A stretch of 64,000 nucleotides of DNA from Paenactinomyces guangxiensis (GCF_016055185.1 NZ_JAECVR010000001.1:384345-448344); one strand, 5' to 3'. Positions 26,298-35,439 are shown, counted from the first letter of the stretch. The notes: generated from the sequence alone by a model not told the origin. Made by a program: numbers and translations.

Positions 26298-26494
26298 GGG
26301 GAAGCAGAATTCTGGGGTGCAACCTTTTGGCAACCGACCCAGCGGAAAAAACGGAACAAGGGAACAAGTGAGGCAACACTTCACTGAATTCGCTTCCCTG
26401 CCGAGTGACTGCACCCCTTGTGCAGTTTTTGGAGCGGCCATCCCTGCTTCCTTGCAGGACGCCAGCGGGAGCGAGACAGAATTCTGCCTTCCCC
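26298..26494. repeat. GC-rich element bounded by inverted repeats
   Basis: GGGGAAGCAGAATTCTG (26298-26314) recurs inverted as CAGAATTCTGCCTTCCCC (26477-26494), differing by one inserted base. Inside are a second inverted pair, GGGGTGCA (26314-26321) with TGCACCCC (26410-26417), and a further degenerate copy, GAATTCGCTTCCC (26386-26398). Several overlapping frames run through it, as expected for inverted GC-rich repeats, but none looks like a protein. It could be a MITE-like or REP-like element, or a folded RNA given the terminator just downstream. Confidence 0.6.
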
Positions 26495-26520
26495 CCTTGG
26501 GTACACGCACCTTCACAAAT

Positions 26521-26563
26521 AAGGAGCCCAGCGCTCTTCAGTGAGATGGGCGGGTTCCTTTTT
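26521..26563 (+). terminator. Terminator after the inverted-repeat element
   Basis: AAGGAGCCC (26521-26529) pairs with GGGTTCCTT (26552-26560; one G-U) and a T-run follows on the plus strand. It lies downstream of DUF4870 copy 2 and the repeat, so it may end a transcript covering both. Confidence 0.65.
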
Positions 26564-26567
26564 GCTG

Positions 26568-27791
26568 TCAGGAGGCCGGTTCCGGATTTAAAATGGGTAC
26601 CTGCTTAATGGCCCACCAGGCTAACATCTGGGTAAATCCAACGCCCAGCACAAACCAGCGGATGTGCATCACATCGGACGAATAACTGATCCACCAAATA
26701 AAAATAAGAATACCGGCAAGCCGCCCCAGATTGAGTGCCAATTCCCTGACCACTACATATTCGACACGCATCTGAACTGTCTTTTCATTTTCTCCGATAA
26801 AATCAAACACGGTTGATGTGAGCGGGGCCATGTATAAAGGGTAAAACAGAGCCGCACCCACACCCAAAATAAACATGGTCCAATAATTGACATAAAAGAT
26901 GAAAGGCAAAATGACAAGTCCCATCATCAATGTACCAATAAAGATAAACAGATTGCGCAGCCCTGGCTTCATAAAGCGCCCCACAATATAAAAAGAGATC
27001 AGAGAAACGAGTGAAGAAGCAGTAAAAAAAGCCCCTAAGGTTAACTCATCTCTGGTGATGACATAAACGAGCAGACCGATTAAAAATACAAAAACTCCCT
27101 CTCTCAACCCGTGTGCCATCATAGCCAGACAAACCCAATACCAGTGATTTTTACGCCGCTTTGTCATAGATATAACAGGAAACAGGCGATAACTGCCATG
27201 GGCACTGCGGGACTTGAACATAAAGCTTACCACAACCGCCGCTAAAAAGATCGCGAGTGAAATACCGAAAATAATACTGTAACCGGTAAAATTGTCAACC
27301 CTTGTGATAATCAAACCGGAGATCAAAGGAGCACTGATCCCTGCTACAGATCCAAATAATCCATTCACCCCGTTATAGATGTCACGGTTTTCCCTTGCAG
27401 TGATCTCAAAGTACAGCACATTATAGGCAAGCCAGAAAAAGCCCCCTCCAAGCCCCAATAAAACTCCCAATAGGATCACATAATGGATGGACTTTGTTCC
27501 AATCAATAAAACTGTTAAATAAAAAGCGGCCAGCAAAGCAACGCCCAGCCGGATCGCCACAACACGGTCAACCCGCTTCGCCATCCATCCGGCAATCACA
27601 AAGGTAACAGCGCTTGTCAAATAATGTGTGAAATTAAACCAGCTGATGATCACCAGATCATTTTTGATTTTCCACAGATAGACGTTCACAAAGGTATTGG
27701 ACAATGCCGTAGCGACTGCAAATAAACCGCTCTCCAATATTAACAGCCAGGCCTCCCGGTCCAGGCGGTTGATATTTCCTAAGATATGCAT
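26568..27791 (-). CDS. MFS transporter (YqgE-like)
   Basis: A 407-residue major facilitator protein with about twelve membrane segments. The first cytoplasmic loop is AGWMAKRVDRVVAIRLG, a weak form of motif A. A large central loop is present around KSRSAHGSYRLFPVISMTKRRKNHW. Bacillus YqgE, also an MFS protein encoded beside a class B PBP gene, has a comparable design; here the PBP2 gene is 2 kb away. Substrate unknown. It starts at ATG behind GGTGAG. The N-terminus lacks a signal peptide, as expected. Confidence 0.8.
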   Translation of the reverse strand: MHILGNINRLDREAWLLILESGLFAVATALSNTFVNVYLWKIKNDLVIISWFNFTHYLTSAVTFVIAGWMAKRVDRVVAIRLGVALLAAFYLTVLLIGTKSIHYVILLGVLLGLGGGFFWLAYNVLYFEITARENRDIYNGVNGLFGSVAGISAPLISGLIITRVDNFTGYSIIFGISLAIFLAAVVVSFMFKSRSAHGSYRLFPVISMTKRRKNHWYWVCLAMMAHGLREGVFVFLIGLLVYVITRDELTLGAFFTASSLVSLISFYIVGRFMKPGLRNLFIFIGTLMMGLVILPFIFYVNYWTMFILGVGAALFYPLYMAPLTSTVFDFIGENEKTVQMRVEYVVVRELALNLGRLAGILIFIWWISYSSDVMHIRWFVLGVGFTQMLAWWAIKQVPILNPEPAS

Positions 27792-27883
27792 AAGAACTCA
27801 CCATGCATAGCTTAACCAACTGCATCAATATTAGCAGGCATACATACTAGTTTTAAAAAACAAAAGATTGCATGTTATCCTTC

Positions 27884-28729
27884 TCAGGTTTTCAATATAC
27901 GGGCCAAACTTTGTCCCATCTGTACCTTTGTACCCGGCTTAACATCGATGGTCCAGTCAATCTGATCCGGTTCAAACAGCAAAATAACTGTTGAGCCAAA
28001 CTCAAAGCGGCCCAATTCATCCCCTTTTTCCAGTGAAACCGATTTCTCGTATCTTTTATGTTCTTGCGGTTTTTCTCTATGGGGATTGGTTTTCACTTCT
28101 TCATCAAACACTAATTTGATACTTCCAACATTGGTCGCTCCTATTTTGATAAGGGCTACCACACCAAAATCAGTGCTGATGTAGGAAATCACCCGTTCAT
28201 TTTCAGCAAACAATCCCGGAATCAAGTGAACACCTGTTTCATTGACCGGATAAAGTTCACCCGGGATATAAGTTACTTCCCGGATTGTACCGGAGACAGG
28301 CATATGAATGCGATGGTAGTCTCTGGGGCTCAAATAAATGGTAATGTATTGTCCTCCGGTAAATCTATGTATTTGATCCTGTTTTCCTAACAGATGTTCC
28401 AGAGAATATGTAACTCCTTTTGCCTGAATAAGAGTTCCCTCAAGGATCTTGCCACTCTGTGAAATGGTCCCGTCGACAGGACTTACCACAATGCGGGGAT
28501 CAGGATCAATCGGCCTGGCATCGGGATTCAGCTCACGAATAAAAAACTCCATCAGGTTTTCAAAATCGTGTACAGGACGCTTTACCGGCGTCAGATCAAT
28601 ATTGAAACGCTTAATATACCACGGAATCAAGCGGCGGCTGGCCGGATGTTTGGCAAAATTACCTGCCCAACGGGAGATTTTCTTTTTCGGCAGCCACCTC
28701 CAGAATAATCGGGACAAAGTTATCTTCAT
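27884..28729 (-). CDS. psd: Phosphatidylserine decarboxylase proenzyme
   Basis: A 281-residue pyruvoyl enzyme that makes phosphatidylethanolamine. The self-cleavage motif is FEFGSTVILLFE near residue 250, where the Ser of GST becomes the pyruvoyl group of the alpha chain. The processing triad partners are visible: Asp in SPVDGTISQ (about 86) and His in RDYHRIHMPVSG (about 137). Length fits the bacterial PSD-B type. The usual partner pssA is not in the window. The gene is divergent from the gamma-SASP gene. Confidence 0.93.
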   Translation of the reverse strand: MKITLSRLFWRWLPKKKISRWAGNFAKHPASRRLIPWYIKRFNIDLTPVKRPVHDFENLMEFFIRELNPDARPIDPDPRIVVSPVDGTISQSGKILEGTLIQAKGVTYSLEHLLGKQDQIHRFTGGQYITIYLSPRDYHRIHMPVSGTIREVTYIPGELYPVNETGVHLIPGLFAENERVISYISTDFGVVALIKIGATNVGSIKLVFDEEVKTNPHREKPQEHKRYEKSVSLEKGDELGRFEFGSTVILLFEPDQIDWTIDVKPGTKVQMGQSLARILKT

Positions 28730-28823
28730 ACGTGCCTCCTATCGGCTTAAAAGTAAAGGAAAAAAAAACCGGATAAATATTTCTTCTTCCCCGGGGCAAT
28801 ATAGTTACCGGGGAGGTGATACA

Positions 28824-29126
28824 ATGCCTATCAACAAACAGCCTAACAAAACCAGCACTCAACATGTTCGCCAGCAAAATCAGGCGGCTGCGCAAAGCCC
28901 TGGCGGATATCAAAGCCGTAACGCCCAAAACGCTCAAACTGAGTTTGCTTCTGAAACGGCTGCCCAAGCATTCCGCGGTGCAGCTAACGCTGCCCAAAAT
29001 GCAACCAATGCTGCACGCAACGCTGCAAATGCTGCGCAAACTGAGTTTGCTTCTGAAACGAACGCTCAGGCAATCCGCCAAAAAAACGCACAATCTCAGG
29101 CTAAGAAAAATCAAAACCAATTTTAA
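28824..29126 (+). CDS. sspE: Gamma-type small acid-soluble spore protein
   Basis: A 100-residue, Asn/Gln/Ala-rich, almost structureless protein. Two copies of TEFASET(A/N) are the germination-protease cleavage sites that identify gamma-type SASPs, an amino acid store in the spore core. GGGGAGGTGA lies five bases before the ATG. Upstream, GATAAATA and CAATATA separated by about 17 bases may be a SigG promoter (about 28771-28803), as expected for forespore expression. A strong terminator follows. Confidence 0.92.
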   Translation: MPINKQPNKTSTQHVRQQNQAAAQSPGGYQSRNAQNAQTEFASETAAQAFRGAANAAQNATNAARNAANAAQTEFASETNAQAIRQKNAQSQAKKNQNQF

Positions 29127-29143
29127 GTATCACTTCTTACCAC

Positions 29144-29178
29144 CCCACCCGCTGAATAAGCGGGTGGGATTATTTTTT
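29144..29178. terminator. Strong terminator between sspE and the DUF502 gene
   Basis: CCCACCCGCT (29144-29153) pairs perfectly with AGCGGGTGGG (29159-29168), followed by ATTATTTTTT on the plus strand. It ends sspE and overlaps the very end of the convergent DUF502 gene. Confidence 0.85.
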
Positions 29179-29772
29179 CCCGGCTACTCCTGCAGACAGA
29201 ACCATGCGCAATGCTTCATCGACCGACATATCCAATTTTTCTACCCGTTCCCGCTCAAACCAGTGCAAATCTCCGGCAAACTGCATGCTTTGCGGGAAAT
29301 ATACTCCGACGTACTCTTTGCCGTCCTGTGTGGTAAATACCGGTTCTTTCACCGTTAAAAAACCGATTCTCTTTGAATCTGCAACGGTGACAAACACAAC
29401 AGTATCAAATGATTTTTTCTCTCCGATAAAAGAGTGAATGGTATCCTTCAAGGTTCCGTACAATCCCTTGACTAACGGAATACGTTCAATGACCGCCTCT
29501 AATGTTTCCAACAGCTTTCTGGTAATCCACAGCCTGGCACAAAAACCGACCAGTAATACCAGGAGCAGCACCGCAATGATGCCCATTCCGGGAAAATACC
29601 ACTCCAGTTTCAATTTGGCCAGCCAAAATTTACCCCATCCATTGATCAACTGGTAGATGTAATTCAAAAGGTAAAGGGTACCGGCAATCGGGAGAATCAC
29701 GAGCAGCCCGTTAAAAAAATAAATACTCAGCCGCTTCATGATGCGCAGTCTTTTCAAAACCTCCCACCTCAT
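29170..29772 (-). CDS. DUF502 membrane protein
   Basis: A 200-residue DUF502 protein with two membrane helices (FFNGLLVILPIAGTLYLL and MGIIAVLLLVLLVGFCARLW) and a C-terminal soluble domain containing the family motifs RIPLVKGLYGTLKDTI and GVYFPQSMQFAGDLHWFERERVEKLDMSVDEALRMVLSAG. No function is established. Its ATG overlaps the stop of the PBP2 gene by four bases (ATGA), so it is translationally coupled to a cell-wall synthesis gene. Confidence 0.85.
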   Translation of the reverse strand: MRWEVLKRLRIMKRLSIYFFNGLLVILPIAGTLYLLNYIYQLINGWGKFWLAKLKLEWYFPGMGIIAVLLLVLLVGFCARLWITRKLLETLEAVIERIPLVKGLYGTLKDTIHSFIGEKKSFDTVVFVTVADSKRIGFLTVKEPVFTTQDGKEYVGVYFPQSMQFAGDLHWFERERVEKLDMSVDEALRMVLSAGVAGKK

Positions 29773-31742
29773 CTTTTCATGAATTGTTCGTAGTAAGAGG
29801 AAATTAAGTATTCCGCGATCGGGCCGGCTGCAACTGCTCCATAACCACCTTCGGGTACAACAACTGCCACTGCAATTTGCGGATCGTCAGCGGGAGCAAA
29901 AGCGATAAAAACGGAATTTTCTACCCTTCCTCTCCCGGGGATATCCTGTTCAGACGTTCCGGTTTTCGCAGCTACCTGAAACGGAAGGTGCTGAAAAAGG
30001 TGTGCCGCCGTACCACCGGGTTGTGTTACATCAATCATCCCCTGGTGAACAGTTTGAAAGAATCTCTTTTTAATGGGAGAACGATTGAGAACCTCTGCTT
30101 TGATCTCTTTTTCTTCACCAGTATTGGGATTGATAATCTTTTCAACGAGCTGGGGACGTAGTCGAACCCCGTTATTGGCAAGTGTTGCTGTGTATTGGGC
30201 AAGTTGGAGAGTAGTATAACGCTGTGCCTGCCCAAAAGAAGCCAGAGCCATCGCCCCTAAACCGGAATAACGTTTGGCAATAGTCAAATAATCTTCGGAA
30301 CCGTCCTGCTCTCCGGGAAGTTTAATCCCTGTGGGAATGCCGAGCCCGAAGGAATGAGTGATCTCTTGTAACTCGTTGATACTTTTTAACTTTTCTTTCC
30401 GGTACCACTTTGTTCCAACCCATGCCATAAAGGTGTTTGATGATTTTTGAATCGCCTTTTGCGGGGTTAACAGGCCATAGTTATGCCCGCCTGAGTTTCG
30501 GATGGGAGGCGTTGCATCGGCATAATAAAAAGCAGCAGGGTCTGACCATTTCGTGTTTGGGGTAATGATTCCTTTATGAAACCCCGCCAAAACAGTAAGC
30601 GGCTTAAACGTGGAGCCCAGTGGCACCACAGACATGGGATGCTTCAGATACTCACGGTCAGGGTCCGGCGCAGACCTTGCATCATAAGGGGATTCACGAA
30701 TGGTTCCATTACGGATGACATAACTTAAATTGCGGTAATCCCTGGTTGTCACTTTGCCATTCCAGATTCCGGGGTCATAATCAGGATAACTTACCATCGC
30801 CCGAATTTTTCCTGTTTTCACTTCCATCGCCACAGCATAGGCATTTTTAGCGTATGGGGCATAATCCGATCCGCCCGGCGTCCGCAACGAGCGCAAGTGC
30901 CTGTCAATAAATGCTTCTGTACCCGATTGCATTTTCTCATCCAATGTTGTGATGATATCGTTTCCGGGTTTGGGACGAACCTCTTTGAGAACCTCAACTA
31001 ACTTCCCCGAAGCATTGACGCGAACCAGGCGATATCCGTTCTTTCCCCGCAATTCGTCCTGGTAACTGTATTCAAGGCCATCCACCCCGACTTGTTCCCA
31101 GTCCAGATATCCATGTTCTGCTGTGTTGGAAGAGGCTTGTTTGTATTTTTTCAGCGATGCTTTGGCTCCGGCAAAAGGCCGAACATAACCGATAGTTTGA
31201 ACTGCAAACGTGTCCTTGCGATACTTCCTGAGGGGTTCCGTAAAAATATTGACTCCCGGGAATTGAGAAGGATTCTCTGAAAGACTGACCACTTCTTTTT
31301 CCGAAAGTCCTTCTTTAATCCGTTTCGGAAAATAAGGGGGCTGTTTACGCGGGACATCTTTTCCTTTTTCATTCAGACCGATGTCCATCGCTTTCAAAAC
31401 TTCAGCAAGCGGCATTTGAAGGGTTTTTGCCAGCGCTTTGGCTGTTGCCATCTTTTCCTTTTTGCTCCTGTCCGGCTCTAAATACATAGCCGTATAGAGT
31501 GACTGATTTTCAACAAGAGGCTTGCCTTGCCGGTCAAAAATCTTTCCTCGGGGTGCAACGATCGGGATTTGTTTAAAGTTGTTCTCCGCCGCCAATCGGC
31601 TGTACTTCTCGCCAGTTCCTAACTGAATCCAGCTCAGCCTGAGGATCAGAACGACAAAGAGCAGAAAAACGATGAGCCAAAGCATTTGCAGTCGTCCAAA
31701 GATCAGCGGGTGCGCTTCTGATCTTTGTTTTAAACGGTTCAT
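29769..31742 (-). CDS. pbpA: Class B penicillin-binding protein 2 (transpeptidase)
   Basis: A 657-residue peptidoglycan transpeptidase. It has a short cytoplasmic tail, one membrane anchor (MLWLIVFLLFVVLILRLSWIQL), a dimerisation/pedestal domain beginning IVAPRGKIFDRQGKPLVEN and a C-terminal transpeptidase domain. The active-site motifs are SxxK in PLGSTFKPL, SxN in KSSNTF and KTG in AAKTGTSEQ. The ordering and length fit the PBP2/PbpA/SpoVD group; there is no PASTA domain, so PbpA/MrdA-like (rod shape, elongation) is favoured over SpoVD. Coupled to the DUF502 gene. Confidence 0.88.
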   Translation of the reverse strand: MNRLKQRSEAHPLIFGRLQMLWLIVFLLFVVLILRLSWIQLGTGEKYSRLAAENNFKQIPIVAPRGKIFDRQGKPLVENQSLYTAMYLEPDRSKKEKMATAKALAKTLQMPLAEVLKAMDIGLNEKGKDVPRKQPPYFPKRIKEGLSEKEVVSLSENPSQFPGVNIFTEPLRKYRKDTFAVQTIGYVRPFAGAKASLKKYKQASSNTAEHGYLDWEQVGVDGLEYSYQDELRGKNGYRLVRVNASGKLVEVLKEVRPKPGNDIITTLDEKMQSGTEAFIDRHLRSLRTPGGSDYAPYAKNAYAVAMEVKTGKIRAMVSYPDYDPGIWNGKVTTRDYRNLSYVIRNGTIRESPYDARSAPDPDREYLKHPMSVVPLGSTFKPLTVLAGFHKGIITPNTKWSDPAAFYYADATPPIRNSGGHNYGLLTPQKAIQKSSNTFMAWVGTKWYRKEKLKSINELQEITHSFGLGIPTGIKLPGEQDGSEDYLTIAKRYSGLGAMALASFGQAQRYTTLQLAQYTATLANNGVRLRPQLVEKIINPNTGEEKEIKAEVLNRSPIKKRFFQTVHQGMIDVTQPGGTAAHLFQHLPFQVAAKTGTSEQDIPGRGRVENSVFIAFAPADDPQIAVAVVVPEGGYGAVAAGPIAEYLISSYYEQFMKR

Positions 31743-31939
31743 CTCGTGATTCAGCCCTTCTAAAAATGGTTTGACGATTTAGATACGAGTATAAGTTTAC
31801 CACAAAAAAAGTACCGGAGCAGTCCGCCTTCCAACCTTTTTTCCCGGTAATCAGACAGGCGTCGTGTCCTCCGTTTCCTATCACTCATATCTTAGCTATA
31901 AGAGAGTTGAAGAATGAAGGAAGGAGGATTGAGATCCCA

Positions 31940-33226
31940 ATGAACCTATCCCAATGGCTTCATCACCACCGCAGACAATTGGACCCTGCCCTTATATCCA
32001 CCCTCACAAAGTACGAGGGGTACCTCAGGCGCATCCCTTCATTTCTCCGCCATCCCGCTGAAAAAATTGCTCATCAATTCATGCAAATCTCTGTGCTTGT
32101 CCAATGGGAACCAAAAAAAATCAGCCATTTTACTCATGTAAAAAATCCTTTACATGAATGCGGCTTCTCCGTCTGGCAATATTTTACAAGCATTCATACC
32201 TTTTCTCTTCCCATTTCTTTGGCCCAACTCCCAGCACTCCTGCAAATCCCGGGTGTGAAAAAAGTATATTTGGACCGTAAGATCTATGCTCTGTTGGATA
32301 CAGCTGTCCCTGCCACAAGGGCATCTGTGGTCTGGCCTTCAGGCAACCACGGGGAAAATGCCACGATCGCCATCCTGGATACAGGGATTGCTCCACATCC
32401 TGACCTGCAATCGAGAATTATAGCATTTTACGATTTAGTCCACCGCAAAAATAAACCCTACGATGACAATGGACACGGAACCCATTGTGCCGGGTGTGCT
32501 GCCGGAGATGGTTTCTCATCAGACGGTCGTTATTGCGGAACAGCTCCCAAAGCTTCACTGGCAGGTGTCAAGGTGCTGGGCAGATATGGAGAAGGGACGA
32601 TGTCCAGCCTGATTGCCGGCATTCAATGGTGCATCAGACATAAGGAAAAATATAATATCCGTGTGATCTCTTTATCCCTTGGCAGCGACGGGAACATCCC
32701 TTATCAGGATGACCCCGTCTGCCAAATGGTTGAATATGCGTGGAAAAAAGGCATTGTTGTAGTCGCTGCGGCCGGAAACCAGGGACCAAAAGCACAAACC
32801 ATCTGCAGTCCGGGAATTCATCCCCTTATTATCACAGTGGGGGCCACCGACCATCAGAGAACGGCCTGCCGTGAAGATGATCGCATCGCCAAATTTTCCA
32901 GCCGGGGACCGACAGCAGACGGGCACATTAAACCGGATCTGGTCGCTCCGGGTACCAATATTATCTCTTTACGCAGCAATGGCTCTCATTTGGACCGATC
33001 CATACCGGAAAATCGAATTGACAAATCCTATTTTTCCTTATCAGGTACATCGATGGCAACACCCATCGTGGCAGGAATCACAGCCCTGATGATCAGTGCC
33101 AATCCGTCTCTCACACCAGATGAAGTAAAAAAACGCCTCCTGCAAACCGCTTTTTCCTTACGCACTGCAAAAAATATACAGGGAGCGGGTCAAGTAGACG
33201 CTGAAAAAGCCATATTAAACAAATAA
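31940..33226 (+). CDS. aprX: AprX-like intracellular subtilisin (S8 peptidase)
   Basis: A 428-residue subtilase without a signal peptide. The catalytic triad is Asp in AILDTGIAPHPDL, His in DDNGHGTHCAG and Ser in LSGTSMATPIVAG; the oxyanion Asn is in AAAGNQGP. About 130 N-terminal residues, beginning MNLSQWLHHHRRQL, resemble the N-terminal region of Bacillus AprX (442 residues). The frame opens at 31907; AGGAGG (31922-31927) serves the ATG at 31940 with a long 12-base spacer. Its stop codon directly abuts that of another S8 peptidase on the opposite strand. Confidence 0.88.
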   Translation: MNLSQWLHHHRRQLDPALISTLTKYEGYLRRIPSFLRHPAEKIAHQFMQISVLVQWEPKKISHFTHVKNPLHECGFSVWQYFTSIHTFSLPISLAQLPALLQIPGVKKVYLDRKIYALLDTAVPATRASVVWPSGNHGENATIAILDTGIAPHPDLQSRIIAFYDLVHRKNKPYDDNGHGTHCAGCAAGDGFSSDGRYCGTAPKASLAGVKVLGRYGEGTMSSLIAGIQWCIRHKEKYNIRVISLSLGSDGNIPYQDDPVCQMVEYAWKKGIVVVAAAGNQGPKAQTICSPGIHPLIITVGATDHQRTACREDDRIAKFSSRGPTADGHIKPDLVAPGTNIISLRSNGSHLDRSIPENRIDKSYFSLSGTSMATPIVAGITALMISANPSLTPDEVKKRLLQTAFSLRTAKNIQGAGQVDAEKAILNK

Positions 33227-34378
33227 TTATCTTTTTAGCCGTTTATAAAACGTGATTGCCTGGTAGGCATTAATCAAGCCAATCCCTGCTAAATGCTTCA
33301 GTTTTGTTGAAGATTGCATCAATATATAACGGATTTGTTCAGGGTTGAGAGACCGGTTGAGGTAGAGAAGGAGAGCAATCGTTCCTGTTACATGAGGAAC
33401 TGCCATCGAGGTGCCGCTCATCTCTCTTTTGGAATGATTGAGCCAGGCAGAAGGGATTTTGTCCCCCGGAGCTGCAATGTCCACCCCTTTCCCCATATTG
33501 CTAAATTGAGATAGATGACCGTTTTTAGAAATAGATGTGACTGCAATTGTTTCCGGATAACGTGCCGGATAATCTATTTTTGAAGCAAAACCCTGGTTTC
33601 CCGAAGCTGCCACCATCACAATCCCCTTGCGATGGGCAATCTGAATCGCCTGTCGCATCGATTCACTCATTTTTTCCATACCGAAGCTCATATTGACAAT
33701 CTGCATCTTATTTTCAATACACCAGTTAATCGCACTCAGCAAATCAGAAAGGTTCGCACTCCCTTTTCTGTTGAATGCTTTAACCCCATAGATATATACT
33801 CTGGGAGCCACTCCCACAATTCCCGACTCTGTCGCGCGCCCTGCAATGATTCCGGCTACATGTGTTCCGTGCCCGTTAAAATCCTGGGGGTCTGCATTGG
33901 GAGACAAGATATTTACCCCGCCACGGTAATTTCCGCGGATGGCCGGATGCTCACCGGAAACCCCAGTGTCAATCACAGCTACCCGGACTCCCCTCCCCCG
34001 GGTATAGGGCCAGACTTTGGCTGCATCGATCAGTTCCACACCCCACGGCATAGTTGGAGTTTGAACCGGTGTGATGGTGCCCACATAAGGTTCGGTGATT
34101 GTTATACTGATATCCGGCTCTGTATATTCAACATCCGGATGCCCTTCAAGGCTTTGTGAAGCGAAGTTCGTTTCGTGCTCCCCGATGATCATTCCCAAGT
34201 GGGAAAGATACCGGAGAGGTCGAACTCCGGAACGACGCATATCTTGCAAATAACTCCCTATATGGATTCCATTCCTTAGATAAAATATTTGTCGAAATTT
34301 CCTTCTCTTTTGAAACCGGCTGTTTGTTGAAGGGAGTAACCAATCGGAAAGGTTCATCGTCCACACTCCCATCTTCAC
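33227..34378 (-). CDS. Second S8 subtilase, no signal peptide
   Basis: A 383-residue subtilase. About 115 N-terminal residues (FYLRNGIHIGSYLQDMRRSGVRPLRYL...) may be an intramolecular chaperone prodomain of the inhibitor I9 type. The triad is Asp in AVIDTGVSGEHP, His in DFNGHGTHVAG, Ser in MSGTSMAVPHVTG; oxyanion Asn in AASGNQG. It has no signal sequence. Like AprX, it ends near the Ser domain without extra modules. The two peptidase genes converge with zero intervening bases and no terminator between them. Confidence 0.88.
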   Translation of the reverse strand: MKMGVWTMNLSDWLLPSTNSRFQKRRKFRQIFYLRNGIHIGSYLQDMRRSGVRPLRYLSHLGMIIGEHETNFASQSLEGHPDVEYTEPDISITITEPYVGTITPVQTPTMPWGVELIDAAKVWPYTRGRGVRVAVIDTGVSGEHPAIRGNYRGGVNILSPNADPQDFNGHGTHVAGIIAGRATESGIVGVAPRVYIYGVKAFNRKGSANLSDLLSAINWCIENKMQIVNMSFGMEKMSESMRQAIQIAHRKGIVMVAASGNQGFASKIDYPARYPETIAVTSISKNGHLSQFSNMGKGVDIAAPGDKIPSAWLNHSKREMSGTSMAVPHVTGTIALLLYLNRSLNPEQIRYILMQSSTKLKHLAGIGLINAYQAITFYKRLKR

Positions 34379-34429
34379 TCATTGACCCAGAGTTGAATAT
34401 ATTTTTAAAAAAACAGAGGGTGGTATGAG

Positions 34430-34825
34430 ATGAAACAGGAACGTAAGTTCCCGGAGTCATCCTTAAAAAGAAATTCTTTTATCTCGTCACAGGAAGCAGA
34501 ATCAATGTTTTCTCACTGGGAACAGTTACTGAACCTGTTCAATGAGATCTCCAAACGATCCAATCAAATCGGTGAACTTTTACAGGCAGTCAATTCGCTT
34601 TCCATTGCCGTAAACGATAAAGAGAAATTGAAAGAGATCATTTCTTCACTCGCCAAGTTAAGTCAATCCCAGGCACAGAAAAAAACATCTAAAAAAGCGT
34701 CAGGGAAGACAAATGACCGACCGGTTCCTCCCCTTAGCGGAGACAGCTTTTACGATGTATTTAATTCTCCTGGCATGAGTGAAATCGTCAAGGAAGTGAT
34801 GAAAAACAAAAAAAGAAAACGCTAA
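34430..34825 (+). CDS. Small helical protein with basic C-terminal tail, unknown
   Basis: 131 residues. The middle (EAESMFSHWEQLLNLFNEISKRSNQIGELLQAVNSLSIAVNDKEKLKEIISSLAKLSQ) is strongly helical. A Lys-rich stretch (QKKTSKKASGKTND) and a very basic end (MKNKKRKR) suggest nucleic acid or spore-core binding, but this is inference. A GAGGGTGG ribosome site precedes the ATG. It converges on another helical protein with a basic tail, also unknown. No family recognised. Confidence 0.65.
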   Translation: MKQERKFPESSLKRNSFISSQEAESMFSHWEQLLNLFNEISKRSNQIGELLQAVNSLSIAVNDKEKLKEIISSLAKLSQSQAQKKTSKKASGKTNDRPVPPLSGDSFYDVFNSPGMSEIVKEVMKNKKRKR

Positions 34826-34942
34826 CTGTAAAAAGGGAAATACAAAATTTTTGTCTAAGCGGGGCTGCCGCGGTCTTCTAGCTTACAAGACAGGAGGAGC
34901 CCAAAAACATTGCCCCACAACAGACCTGTCTGACAATGGTTC

Positions 34943-35284
34943 TTATTTCTTTCCTTTTTTGCTTTTGGACCGGGTTGATCCGGAAATTCTGTTTCCGCTT
35001 GTTCCACCTTGTTGCTTGTTCAATTGGAGAGTAAGATCCATCTCCTTCATCAGTTGTTCCAAACCTTCGGGTGTTTTCATTTGCTCCATCAGTTTTTTCA
35101 TCCACTCATTGGAAACGGGAACTTGAAGAAGTTTTCGCATATATTCATAAAATCCGTTCATTCCGTGATTCCTGTATGATTTTTGGGCCCCTTTTAAAAT
35201 TTGGTCCAACTTTGCTTCTGTCATGCTGGACTCGCCAGTGACCTGGTTAATCAAGTCTGCGAAGTCTTTTTTGGAAGGCCTCAT
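34943..35284 (-). CDS. Helical protein with basic C-terminal tail, unknown
   Basis: 113 residues, starting at the ATG 35284 behind AAGGGGGAATCGGCA. The earlier in-frame ATG at 35356 lacks a ribosome site. N-terminal MRPSKKDFADLINQVTGESSMTEAKLDQILKGAQKSYRNHGMNGFYEYMRKLLQVP is helical; the tail RISGSTRSKSKKGKK is basic. It resembles the opposite gene in design but not clearly in sequence. Function unknown; a spore protein is a guess based on neighbouring coat and SASP genes. Confidence 0.65.
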   Translation of the reverse strand: MRPSKKDFADLINQVTGESSMTEAKLDQILKGAQKSYRNHGMNGFYEYMRKLLQVPVSNEWMKKLMEQMKTPEGLEQLMKEMDLTLQLNKQQGGTSGNRISGSTRSKSKKGKK

Positions 35285-35373
35285 TGCCGATTCCCCCTTA
35301 TCCTTCGCGCTGTACCTGCTTACCCTTACATGTATGATTTTCTTAGGGCAGTGCACACGTTAAATGCCCAGAT

Positions 35374-35422
35374 GCAAATAAAAAAAGGCAGGAGCCCTCA
35401 AGCCCCGCCTTTTTTTATTTGC
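35374..35422 (-). terminator. Long symmetric terminator of the SUKH gene
   Basis: GCAAATAAAAAAAGGC (35374-35389) is matched by GCCTTTTTTTATTTGC (35407-35422). On the minus strand the stem ends in seven T, directly after the SUKH gene stop at 35440. It can also work for plus-strand transcripts. Confidence 0.82.
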
Positions 35423-35439
35423 AAACGCCGCAAACATTC

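Noticed and set aside
26280-26544. Overlapping 78-, 83- and 67-codon frames on both strands
   Set aside because: They lie in a GC-rich inverted-repeat element that opens frames by chance on both strands, and none has a ribosome site or a protein-like sequence.
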